A stretch of DNA of 64,000 nt, taken from NCBI GenBank assembly GCA_052174455.1, contig JBQMRP010000071.1, positions 186,001 to 250,000 on the forward strand. Reading direction: 5' to 3'. A program made the translations under genes and the position numbers. The notes below the pieces were generated by a model, which did no database searches, was not told the origin of the DNA, and was given only the letters and a program-made list of their open reading frames with translations. Source of the DNA: Arsenophonus sp052174455. Its GTDB lineage: Bacteria > Pseudomonadota > Gammaproteobacteria > Enterobacterales > Enterobacteriaceae. Positions 55,998 to 64,000 of the stretch are shown here, piece by piece. The first letter of the stretch is position 1. Each line of letters starts with the position of its first letter.

Positions 55998-56026
55998 TTT
56001 ACACTAATCTAACCTTAGCGTAAAAT
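55998..56026 (+). promoter_or_regulatory. promoter of the cyo operon
   Basis: TTTACA (55998-56003, 5 of 6 to the -35 consensus), a 17-base spacer and TAAAAT (56021-56026, 5 of 6 to -10) lie 50 bases before cyoA. The upstream IS256 remnant ends about 80 bases earlier, so the insertion spared the promoter core. I see no clear FNR or ArcA box. Confidence 0.65.
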
Positions 56027-56075
56027 GAATACTGAACAAAAGGACAATAATTATTTTTTCATTTGAGATCGCTAA

Positions 56076-57023
56076 ATGAGACTTATAAAATATAAAAGAA
56101 GCATTGGAATCATCTCACTGTTTGCTATTTTTTTCTTTCTAACTGGTTGCAATATGGTGTTAATGGATCCAAAAGGTACCATTGGTATGGAACAAAAAAA
56201 ATTGATACTGACTGCGCTTAGTTTAATGTTAATTGTTGTTATTCCAGTTATTTTTATGGCTATTATCTTTGCCAGAAAATATCGAGCAAGCAACAAACAA
56301 GCAACCTACCGGCCAGATTGGGCATACTCAAATAAAATTGAGTTAGTTTGTTGGACAGTTCCTATCATCATCATTATTATTCTTGCTGTGATCACCTGGA
56401 AAACTACACATCAATTGGATCCTTATAAACCATTAAAAAGCGATAAAAAACCGATTACTATTCAGGTCATTTCTACCGATTGGAAATGGGTATTTATCTA
56501 TCCAGAAGAGAATATCGCTACCATTAATGAAATCGCTATTCCTGTTGGTGTGCCAATTAACTTTAAAGTAACAGCTGAGTCAGTGATGAATTCTCTTTTT
56601 ATCCCCGCACTTGGTAGTCAAATTTATGCAATGGCCGGTATGCAAACGAAGCTTCATTTAATTGCTAATAAACCTGGTACCTATAAAGGCTTCTCATCAA
56701 CCTATACCGGTCATGGCTTTTCAGATATGAAATTTAATGTGATTGCAACGCCTGATTCAATAATTTTTGATAAATGGGTACAAAAAGTAAAAGCATCCAG
56801 CAAAACGTTAGATAGCATGGCTACATTTAACCAATTAGCTAAACCTACCCACAATGTTCCAGTTACCTATTTTTCAAGCATAAAACCAAACCTTTATAAA
56901 GAATTAATACTAAAATTTGGCCATGAACATCATAGTAATGATGCTAATAAAATCGAGCATGAAATATCTAAAAATCAATCAATGCATGTGAACCGCTCTG
57001 CTTATATCGATGCTAAGGAATAA
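56076..57023 (+). CDS. cyoA: cytochrome bo3 ubiquinol oxidase subunit II
   Basis: Subunit II of the proton-pumping quinol oxidase in the inner membrane. The 315-residue protein (same length as E. coli CyoA) starts MRLIKYKRSIGII, has a lipobox FLTGC with lipidated Cys25 and two membrane segments (about 43-67 and 85-108). The periplasmic cupredoxin-like domain has VISTDWKWVFIYPE and the SVMNSLFIPALGSQIYAMAG motif; as in other quinol oxidases there is no CuA ligand set. The extreme C-terminal tail differs from E. coli but no domain is missing. cyoB begins 5 bases after the stop. Confidence 0.98.
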   Translation: MRLIKYKRSIGIISLFAIFFFLTGCNMVLMDPKGTIGMEQKKLILTALSLMLIVVIPVIFMAIIFARKYRASNKQATYRPDWAYSNKIELVCWTVPIIIIIILAVITWKTTHQLDPYKPLKSDKKPITIQVISTDWKWVFIYPEENIATINEIAIPVGVPINFKVTAESVMNSLFIPALGSQIYAMAGMQTKLHLIANKPGTYKGFSSTYTGHGFSDMKFNVIATPDSIIFDKWVQKVKASSKTLDSMATFNQLAKPTHNVPVTYFSSIKPNLYKELILKFGHEHHSNDANKIEHEISKNQSMHVNRSAYIDAKE

Positions 57024-57028
57024 ATATT

Positions 57029-59026
57029 ATGTTGGGTAAATTAACGTTAGATTCAATCCCTATTCATGAGCCAATTATTCTCATTACTGTAATTTGTATT
57101 TTATTAGCTAGTATCACTATTTTAGGAGTTATCACCTATTTCGGTAAATGGAAATGGCTGTGGAGTGAATGGTTAACTAGTGTAGATCATAAAAAAATTG
57201 GTATTATGTATATTATTGTTGCCATGGTAATGCTATTACGAGGTTTTGCCGATGCAATTATGATGCGAGGTCAACAAGCATTAGCTTCATCTGGTGAAAT
57301 CGGTTTTTTACCACCTCATCATTATGATCAAATTTTTACCGCTCATGGTGTAATTATGATTTTTTTCATGGCAACACCTTTCGTGGTTGGCTTAATGAAT
57401 TTAATCGTACCATTACAAATTGGTGCTCGCGATGTGGCGTTTCCATTTCTAAATTCTCTCAGTTTTTGGTTATTTGTAGTTGGAGTTATCTTAATTAACT
57501 TGTCATTAGGTATTGGTGAATTTGCTCAGACTGGCTGGCTAGCTTACCCACCATTATCAGGTAAGGAATACAACCCTGGTGTAGGGGTAGATTATTGGAT
57601 ATGGAGTTTACAAATTTCAGGAATTGGCACCACCCTAACTGGTATAAACTTTTTTACTACCATTCTTCGGATGCGGGCATCCGGCATGTCAATGATGAAA
57701 ATGCCTGTTTTTACCTGGACAGCTATTTGTACTAATATACTTATTATTGAAGCTTTTCCTATCCTAACCGTTACTATTGCGCTACTCACACTTGATAGAT
57801 ATTTAGGAACCCATTTTTTTACTAATGAAATGGGTGGCAATATGATGATGTATATTAATTTGGTCTGGGCTTGGGGGCATCCTGAAGTTTATATATTGGT
57901 ATTACCTATTTTTGGTATATTTTCGGAAGTCACAGCGACTTTCTGTAAGAAATGTTTATTTGGTTATACGTCTTTAGTATGGGCAACCATTGTTATTACC
58001 GTAATGTCATTTGTCGTCTGGTTACATCACTTCTTTACTATGGGAAGTGGAGCAAATGTTAATGCCTTCTTCGGTATAGCTACTATGATTATTGCTATTC
58101 CAACTGGAGTAAAAATATTTAATTGGTTATTTACTATGTACCATGGCCGTATTGAATTTAAAACACCAATGCTCTGGACTATTGGGTTTATTATTACGTT
58201 CTCAATTGGCGGGATGACTGGCGTATTACTGGCCATTCCCGGTGCAAATTTTGTTTTGCACAATAGTTTATTTTTAATTGCCCATTTTCATAATGTCATT
58301 ATTGGTGGGGTAGTCTTTGGTTGCTTTGCTGGTATGACCTACTGGTTTCCAAAAGCATTTGGTTTCATATTAAATGAAAAATGGGGTATTCGTGCTTTCT
58401 GGTTTTGGATTAGCGGTTTCTTTATTGCGTTTATGCCGCTTTATATACTGGGTTTTATGGGTATGACTCGTCGTTTAAGTCAAAATATTGATCCACAATA
58501 TCATCCAATGCTAATGGTCGCTTCACTCGGTGCTGCGCTTATCGCTATCGGAATCATCTGCCAAGTTATTCAAATAATTGTTAGTGTTCGTGATCGCCAC
58601 AAAAACCGCGATTTCAGCGGCGATCCATGGGGTGGTCGTACATTAGAATGGTCAACATCATCTCCAGCGCCTTTTTATAACTTCGCTAAAGAGCCAAAAA
58701 TTAATACACGCGATGCTTGGTGGAATATGAAAATGAAAGAAAAAGAAATCACATATCAACAACCAACTAAATATGAACCCATTCATATGCCACAAAATAC
58801 TTCTGCTGGGATAATTATCTCAGTATTTTCTTTGATCTTTGGCTTTGCTATGATCTGGCATATTTGGTGGCTAGCGATTATTGGTTTTGTTGGTATTATT
58901 GTTACCTGGATTGGTAAAAGTTTTGATGATAACATTGATTATTATATTTCTGTAAAAGAAATTAAACAGATTGAAAATCACTATTACGATGAACTAAAAA
59001 AAACAGGTATTCATTATGTCAACTAA
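57029..59026 (+). CDS. cyoB: cytochrome bo3 ubiquinol oxidase subunit I
   Basis: Catalytic subunit: oxidises ubiquinol and reduces oxygen to water, pumping protons. 665 residues (E. coli 663), with E. coli numbering kept through the core. All ligands are present: His106 (FTAHGVIM, heme b), His284 and Tyr288 (WGHPEVY, CuB and cross-linked Tyr), His333-His334 (WLHHFF, CuB), His419 and His421 (AHFHN, heme o3 and heme b). Proton-path residues Asp135, Glu286, Lys362, Asn124 and Asn142 and the quinol-site residues Arg71, Asp75, His98 and Gln101 are also present. AAGGAA at the end of cyoA serves as ribosome site. Overlaps cyoC by 11 bases. Confidence 0.99.
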   Translation: MLGKLTLDSIPIHEPIILITVICILLASITILGVITYFGKWKWLWSEWLTSVDHKKIGIMYIIVAMVMLLRGFADAIMMRGQQALASSGEIGFLPPHHYDQIFTAHGVIMIFFMATPFVVGLMNLIVPLQIGARDVAFPFLNSLSFWLFVVGVILINLSLGIGEFAQTGWLAYPPLSGKEYNPGVGVDYWIWSLQISGIGTTLTGINFFTTILRMRASGMSMMKMPVFTWTAICTNILIIEAFPILTVTIALLTLDRYLGTHFFTNEMGGNMMMYINLVWAWGHPEVYILVLPIFGIFSEVTATFCKKCLFGYTSLVWATIVITVMSFVVWLHHFFTMGSGANVNAFFGIATMIIAIPTGVKIFNWLFTMYHGRIEFKTPMLWTIGFIITFSIGGMTGVLLAIPGANFVLHNSLFLIAHFHNVIIGGVVFGCFAGMTYWFPKAFGFILNEKWGIRAFWFWISGFFIAFMPLYILGFMGMTRRLSQNIDPQYHPMLMVASLGAALIAIGIICQVIQIIVSVRDRHKNRDFSGDPWGGRTLEWSTSSPAPFYNFAKEPKINTRDAWWNMKMKEKEITYQQPTKYEPIHMPQNTSAGIIISVFSLIFGFAMIWHIWWLAIIGFVGIIVTWIGKSFDDNIDYYISVKEIKQIENHYYDELKKTGIHYVN

Positions 59027-59633
59027 TTCAATAATTAATCAAAATATTTCTCATGAAAATCATAGGGAATATAATATAGGTGCAACAAAAATATTTGGTT
59101 TTTGGATCTACTTAATGAGCGATTTGATCCTGTTTGCTTGCTTGTTTGCTACCTATGTTGTTCTAGTTCATGGTACTGCTGACGGCCCGATAGGAAAGGA
59201 TATTTTTAATCTCAAATTTATCTTGCTAGAAACTTTCCTTTTATTATTTAGTAGTATTGCTTATGGATTTGTTATCCTTGCGATGTATAAGCAGAAAATA
59301 AACTTAGTTAAGTTATGGTTATTAATTACTTTTTTACTTGGATTCAGCTTTATTATCATGGAAATTTATGAATTCCATGAACTAATTTCTAAAGGATATG
59401 GGCCTGATCGCAGCGCTTTTCTATCTGCATTCTTTACGCTAATTAGTACACACGGTATCCATGTAAGCTTTGGTTTAGCTTGGATTATTATAATGATAAT
59501 CCATGTATCACGTCATGGGCTCACTATTATTAATCAAACCCGTTTAAGTTGTTTAAGTCTTTTTTGGCACTTCTTAGATGTTGTTTGGATCTGCGTATTT
59601 ACTGTTGTTTATTTGTTGGGGGCACTTGTATGA
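59016..59633 (+). CDS. cyoC: cytochrome bo3 ubiquinol oxidase subunit III
   Basis: Subunit III, a five-helix membrane protein stabilising the oxidase. The 205-residue product (E. coli 204) has KIFGFWIYLMSDLILFACLF near the start, the EIYEFHELISKG and STHGIHVSFGLAW segments typical of the family, and FWHFLDVVWICVFTVVYLLG at the end. It begins inside the last codons of cyoB (11-base overlap) and its TGA overlaps the cyoD ATG by 4 bases, so the three genes are translationally linked. Confidence 0.98.
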   Translation: MSTNSIINQNISHENHREYNIGATKIFGFWIYLMSDLILFACLFATYVVLVHGTADGPIGKDIFNLKFILLETFLLLFSSIAYGFVILAMYKQKINLVKLWLLITFLLGFSFIIMEIYEFHELISKGYGPDRSAFLSAFFTLISTHGIHVSFGLAWIIIMIIHVSRHGLTIINQTRLSCLSLFWHFLDVVWICVFTVVYLLGALV

Positions 59634-59962
59634 ATTATATAAATATACCGAACTCTGGTGCTAGTTATGGTAGTATGAAGACCTATTTAATCGGCTTTAT
59701 ACTTTCCATTATTTTAACAGTTATCCCTTTTTGGATGGTAATAAATAACGCTACATCTCATAATATCATTTTATGGATAGTTATCAGTACGGCAATTGTC
59801 CAGATCCTGGTACATCTTATTTGCTTCTTACATATGAACATCTCTTCAGATAACAGTTGGAATCTGGTTGCCTTCCTGTTCACAATGCTTATAATTGGCA
59901 TTATTGTTATTGGTTCGCTGTGGATAATGTATAACCTGAGTATTAATATGATGCTTGACTAA
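59630..59962 (+). CDS. cyoD: cytochrome bo3 ubiquinol oxidase subunit IV
   Basis: Small three-helix subunit of the oxidase. I start at the ATG overlapping the cyoC stop (ATGA), giving 110 residues, the E. coli length (109), rather than an ATG 81 bases upstream that lies inside cyoC. The product has SGASYGSMKTYLIGFILSII and TVIPFWMV, VQILVHLICFLHMN and GSLWIMYNL, all family hallmarks. cyoE follows after 6 bases. Confidence 0.98.
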   Translation: MNYINIPNSGASYGSMKTYLIGFILSIILTVIPFWMVINNATSHNIILWIVISTAIVQILVHLICFLHMNISSDNSWNLVAFLFTMLIIGIIVIGSLWIMYNLSINMMLD

Positions 59963-59968
59963 AGAGTT

Positions 59969-60862
59969 ATGTATCTAATGAAACAATATCTACTAGTAAC
60001 CAAACCAGGGATTGTTTTTGGTAATTTAATTTCTATTATTGGCGGCTTTCTGCTCGCAGCTAAAGGTATAATAGATTACCCTTTATTCATTTCTACATTA
60101 ATCGGTGTATCTCTGGTTGTTGCTTCCGGTTGTGTTTTTAATAATTATATTGATCGAGATATCGATCAAATGATGGAAAGAACCAAAAATCGGCCTTTGG
60201 TTAAAGGCCTTATTGCGCCAAAAATTTGCTTAATTTATGCCAGTATACTTGGAATTTCTGGTATAACTTTACTATATTTTGCCACAAACATCTTAGCAGT
60301 ATTACTTACTATTATTGGTTTTATTATTTATGTTAGTATTTATAGCCTCTATATGAAACGTAAATCAGTTTATGGAACTCTGATAGGCAGCTTATCAGGT
60401 GCTGCACCGCCACTTATTGGTTACTGCACTGTTTCTGATCAATTTGATTTGGGAGCATTAATTCTGCTATTTATCTTTAGCTTATGGCAAATACCACACA
60501 CTTATGCAATTGCTATCTTTCGCTTTAAAGATTATAAAGCTGCCAATATTCCAGTATTACCGGTAATTAAAGGAATTTTGGTCGCTAAAGCCCATATCTT
60601 TCTATATATACTTGCTTTTATGGTGGCAACCATAATGTTAGCTATTACTGGATATACCGGCTATAAATATCTTATTGTAGTCGCCACAGTGAGTTTATAC
60701 TGGATTGGTATGGCAATTTCTGGCTTCAAAAATCAGAATGATGATCGTCTTTGGGCAAGGAAACTGTTTATATTTTCTATTGTAGTAATTACCGCTCTTA
60801 GCGTTATGATGTCGATTGATCCAGCTGTTGTCACTGAACAGACTTTTGTCTATTTTAAATAA
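59969..60862 (+). CDS. cyoE: protoheme IX farnesyltransferase (heme O synthase)
   Basis: CyoE farnesylates heme B to make heme O, the oxygen-binding heme of cytochrome bo3; a polytopic inner-membrane UbiA-family prenyltransferase. The 297-residue protein has the first Asp-rich motif NNYIDRDID with following ERTKNRPLVKG, the YSLYMKRKSVYGTLIGSLSG and GAAPPLIGY loop, and IFRFKDYKAANIPVLPV, as in E. coli. A second ATG at 59978 (MKQYLLVTKPG) is an alternative start with better spacing to AAAGAG. Last gene of the operon. Confidence 0.98.
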   Translation: MYLMKQYLLVTKPGIVFGNLISIIGGFLLAAKGIIDYPLFISTLIGVSLVVASGCVFNNYIDRDIDQMMERTKNRPLVKGLIAPKICLIYASILGISGITLLYFATNILAVLLTIIGFIIYVSIYSLYMKRKSVYGTLIGSLSGAAPPLIGYCTVSDQFDLGALILLFIFSLWQIPHTYAIAIFRFKDYKAANIPVLPVIKGILVAKAHIFLYILAFMVATIMLAITGYTGYKYLIVVATVSLYWIGMAISGFKNQNDDRLWARKLFIFSIVVITALSVMMSIDPAVVTEQTFVYFK

Positions 60863-61555
60863 TAATTTATCTTAAATAGTAGCAGATAATTGCTGCTAGT
60901 TTCATCGTTAAAATAGACAAAATGCGAACAAATTCTCTATTAATTTATTCATTTTTATTAATGTTTCTTCAATAAATAGATTAACAAATTGATGAAACCA
61001 TTTTATAATAGCTTTTCAAAAGCTTTTGAGCTAAATCAGAAATGATAACAAAATGACATTAAAAGAATTAAAGACAGATTGGAGTTATTTAGCGTATTTA
61101 GATTATATATGCTGGCCATATGTATGGTATTACATATCTTAGTGTGTTTTTTAAGTGTAAACACTGAAAGATCCTAGGAAATTGGTTATTTAATCTAGTT
61201 ATTGAAATTCATGTTATCAGTTATGATAACTATAAAATTCTATTTAATTTAATGTTTGACCAATTTGATATTAAGTAATTAATTATTGTTGACAGTCTGA
61301 TCATAGCAATGACAATACTATTTTGAGTTAGTATAACTGCTCGTGACTTGCAAACTGCGAGAGTTATTTCTATTGTGATTATAGTAATACTTCCTGATCT
61401 GCTAACGAACAAAATAGAATTAAAGCTATGGTTTTTATAGAAAAAAGTTTTTGAAATCCTTTTGCATTGCAAAAGTTCTCGTCACGATTATTACCAATGC
61501 TATATTGGTTTAGATAATATTATTAATAAATAAGCATATTTTCCTTGGCGGAAAA
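60863..61555. other. sequence after cyoE, one weak hairpin
   Basis: TAGCAG/CTGCTA with a 7-base loop at 60880-60898 is the only hairpin near the cyoE stop and may act as terminator; it has no T-run. The remaining ~650 bases are AT-rich. The 80-codon minus-strand frame at 61230-61472 has no recognisable motif. Confidence 0.4.
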
Positions 61556-62967
61556 TAGTTATATTAATTTCTGGTGTATGGGTTTCGGAGATGGCGGCGT
61601 ATCCTTGTTGATTAATTTTGTGGATGATTTCAACAACAGAAAGATGATATGCCATAAAATCTACCCTACAGATAGACGCGAAACTAGATATTACCTGCGA
61701 TTCCCCTTTCATAAACTTATCTGTAATGGTGACAGATAGCTAATAGCATTTGTCGTTGAGGAGGCTGAATTCGAAAACTACGGTTGGCAATAATATGCTC
61801 AATACCATCTTATCAACGAGATTTAATTGCCGTCGTCTATAACGATTATTTGCTACAATGAATAATATAAACTGCTATTTGCGATATTGAGATTAAAGTG
61901 CCTAAGATTAGGAAATAAAAAGCGGCAACAGAATATATTTAACAGCTTATTGCTAACATCCCCTATCTGAAACGTGTAAAAGCAGCGAAAAATTGTTGCC
62001 ATGTCTATCTCTACGAAACATCTTTACCGCTGATTTTTACGAAGCTCTAGAGCGATTCTCGCTGAAAGCACATAAAACCCCCCTCTAGAGCACCACAATC
62101 AACAGACTGAAATAGCAATAGCTTGAAAGAGCCGCAGGCAATGATAGCTCTATGATTTAAGCGATATGGCTAACGTTTACTTCTTGACTGAAGTAAAATG
62201 TCATTTTGTTAGGCAAGGTGATCGTCTTTGCCTACTTGTTCATTATTGAGTTAGTTAGCATAGATGTAAGGAGCTCGTTGTGCTTGAAGATGGTTATCAA
62301 GAGTTAGAAATAAACTGGGCTGAATTTCTTGATGGCCGCGAGCACGTGGTTTAATTAAATTCCTGATGTTTATTGCTATTGAAAACAGTATCTTTGGTTT
62401 TTAGAATGTAACGATAAAGATATTTATAGAGACCCAGAATTAACACTGTTTGGTACATAAAATACCCCCTATATTGGTTTTACCTACCAAAAGTATTTAA
62501 CTGAAGTTAAGGGTAAGCTTCTGGATCTTTGAATAGCAGAGAGTCGCGATGTCGCTAATAAAACCTTTAATGCTTTGTTGGTAAGGGATTTCAGCGAAGC
62601 ATCCTGCAGCGATGAAGAAGGTAGAAAAAGATCGAGAAGAATTGTTGGCATTCTATGCTTCCTATCAGCGCACTGGATTCGTCAATAAAGCAATGAATTA
62701 AATTGAATTGGCTTTTTTGTGACACAGTGTAAAGCTATTAAGCTGAAGCGTGAAGCGTTGTAGCTCAAGAAAATAATCCTTTCAATGTTATTTAAGCTGC
62801 TACAGACTGTTCAGAAGAGCTAGAACTAGATAAGTAAGGGGATTTGATGTACTTTTGACCCCTTTTGGTAAGTAAATAACGTTCAATTTAAAGGTGGAGA
62901 ATAGATTTACGGAAGCATCAGAATTGAATGGAATCTGATCGTCATGCACCAGATTTGTTAATAATTC
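61556..62967 (+). mobile_element. IS256-family element, full-length, best-readable copy
   Basis: About 1.41 kb; left end TAGTTATATTAATTTCTGGT, right end CACCAGATTTGTTAATAATTC. The transposase can be followed from MP-KIYPTD..RKLDITC near 61645 through KVPKIRK near 61895, ALERFSLKAHK near 62047, the GVS..VRSSLCLKMVIKS region near 62260, FRDPELTLF near 62425, and KHPAAMKKVEKDREELLAFY near 62592-62655, then a decayed SAHWIRQ-type FPAEHW motif. Several stops and shifts remain. Confidence 0.9.
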
Positions 62968-63072
62968 GCGGATATTGATAACTTGTTTTCCTGTTTCAGG
63001 GCGCCCTAGATAGCCAATTTACATTGTTAATCATGAAACGCATTTTATAAAAATAGCGTAATAAGACAGCTA

Positions 63073-63450
63073 TGTTAGTAACAATTATTCGTAAAAATCA
63101 CTTAACTGTATGAAGAATTTTTATTGCAGAAGTTACTATGAAAAAACAAAAAGTCATTATACAGATCAAAGAGACTCTTTCCTTATCTCTGTCAACATAA
63201 AGTTGCATCTTATTAGTTGGATCGGTGATAATCTGTCAGATAATGTAAATTTATGCATTGAAGCAACCCAATCTACTTTATTCTACCTATATTATCATCA
63301 TGAATATAGTATTCGCTGAGAATATTTATTAGGATTCGATATCATTACAAAATCCAAATTGCAGAAAAACATCTAACAATCTTACCGTAACTCCTTTAGA
63401 AAAACTAGATCATAAGGATAAATTGTTTAATTATCTATGATGTATTTTTG
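63073..63450 (+). mobile_element. IS1595-family remnant (5' part)
   Basis: Left end TTAGTAACAATTATTCG, then the former start (ATGAAAAAACAAAAAGTC near 63138) and zinc-ribbon region in broken frames (QSTLFYLYYHHEYSIR, LQNPNCRKTSNNLT). Similarity to the other copies ends near 63450, so two thirds of the element is missing. Confidence 0.7.
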
Positions 63451-64000
63451 AATATCTTGATGATTAGTAAATTGAATTACTTTTTAAAAAAAAGAACAAA
63501 AGCCATCTTTTATTGCTAAAAAGATAAAAATCAGTTTTTGGTTTATTGTAAGTGAAATTTTATTTGAGTGTGTATTCTTTGATCTAATGCACTAATTTTA
63601 AAGGTTAATTCTGAGTTTAACTTAATAATCCTTATTTTCAATTTTTTATGCATTCTTTCTGACCATAATTCTGCTGCCTTGTTTGCCAATCTGAGCTTCA
63701 ATAAAAAGTAGATTGTTGCTAAACTAGAATAAATTTATATAAATTGTGTGCAGGAATCCTTTTATTAAAAAGCCAAATTCCGATTTTTCTAATTTTTTGC
63801 AAGGCGTCATCTTTATCATCTATGCACTTTTAGTAAAAGTATACCTTGTTTACAATTTAATAAAAAGCATAGTAATATAGCATCTTAAATGCTTTGTTGG
63901 AATATAATTAATATAGCGCCTAAATATTTATTCCTAAATCAGGATTTACTATCTCTCTTGTTGAGAGAGGCGGTCATACTGATGATGTGTAATCACTCCA
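63451..64000. other. unassigned sequence at the window end
   Basis: AT-rich. A minus-strand run near 63720-63610 reads FIEAQIGKQGSRIMVRKNA, which looks like protein but is too short to name. The window ends without a recognisable feature. Confidence 0.35.

Noticed and set aside
57592..58263. Minus-strand open frames inside cyoB
   Set aside because: Shadows of the strongly conserved cyoB frame.
59549..59629. Upstream extension of cyoD to give 137 residues
   Set aside because: The extra residues lie in another frame inside cyoC; the ATG overlapping the cyoC stop gives the normal family length and coupling.
1..64000. CRISPR arrays, tRNA, rRNA, tmRNA or RNase P RNA
   Set aside because: I saw no regularly spaced direct repeats, no tRNA T-loop or anticodon arms and no conserved rRNA segments; the repeats present are IS copies.

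Overview
This window looks like part of the chromosome of a host-restricted gammaproteobacterial symbiont derived from Enterobacterales, caught mid-way through genome decay. Three things point there: the surviving proteins are very close to Escherichia coli homologues (CyoB keeps E. coli residue numbering at its metal ligands; OmpA keeps the enteric leader and signal peptide; L28 and L33 are full length); most of the window is AT-rich; and only about a fifth of it is intact coding sequence. The genus cannot be fixed from the sequence alone; Sodalis-, Arsenophonus- or Serratia symbiotica-type lineages would all fit.

Layout. 1-3.4 kb: a visibly more GC-rich, G-skewed decayed block with no assignable gene. 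3.4-7.8 kb: IS1595 and IS256 remnants and unassigned sequence. 7.86-13.7 kb: the whole menaquinone cluster menF-menD-menH-menB-menC-menE, in order and collinear, every gene broken, menE cut by an IS481 remnant. 13.7-22.3 kb: nested IS remnants and anonymous decay. 22.3-27.6 kb: coaBC, a radC pseudogene split by IS256, then intact rpmB-rpmG, which is the enteric order coaBC/radC/rpmB/rpmG. 27.7-33.3 kb: IS remnants, intact ompA with terminator, traces of tamB and ytfP, and intact ppa. 33.4-37.5 kb: nested IS481 and IS256. 37.7-40.6 kb: ftsY-ftsE-ftsX, with the ftsY acidic domain decayed and a one-base homopolymer shift at the start of ftsX. 40.7-48.3 kb: IS remnants and small pseudogenes. 48.46-50.32 kb: an intact secreted GH3 beta-N-acetylhexosaminidase. 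50.3-54.5 kb: decayed block, possibly from a conjugation locus. 56.08-60.86 kb: intact cyoABCDE operon with a good promoter. 60.9-64 kb: more IS remnants.

Three insertion-sequence families explain roughly 20 kb: IS256 (about 1.4 kb units with imperfect ~25-bp ends), IS1595/ISXO2-like (about 1.0 kb) and an IS481/rve-integrase-like element (about 1.07 kb). No copy has an intact transposase, so this is a dead IS burst. Copies are repeatedly inserted in or against each other.

Functionally the surviving set is a housekeeping core: coenzyme A synthesis (CoaBC), translation (L28, L33), pyrophosphate hydrolysis (Ppa), membrane targeting and division (FtsY, FtsE, FtsX), the outer-membrane porin OmpA, and aerobic respiration (cytochrome bo3 with heme O synthase). 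Loss of the menaquinone pathway beside an intact ubiquinol oxidase suggests an obligately aerobic ubiquinone-based respiratory chain. The secreted hexosaminidase is the least expected survivor. I do not see a clearly new biological system; the most informative signals are partial gene decay (ftsY, ftsX, radC) and the IS nesting.
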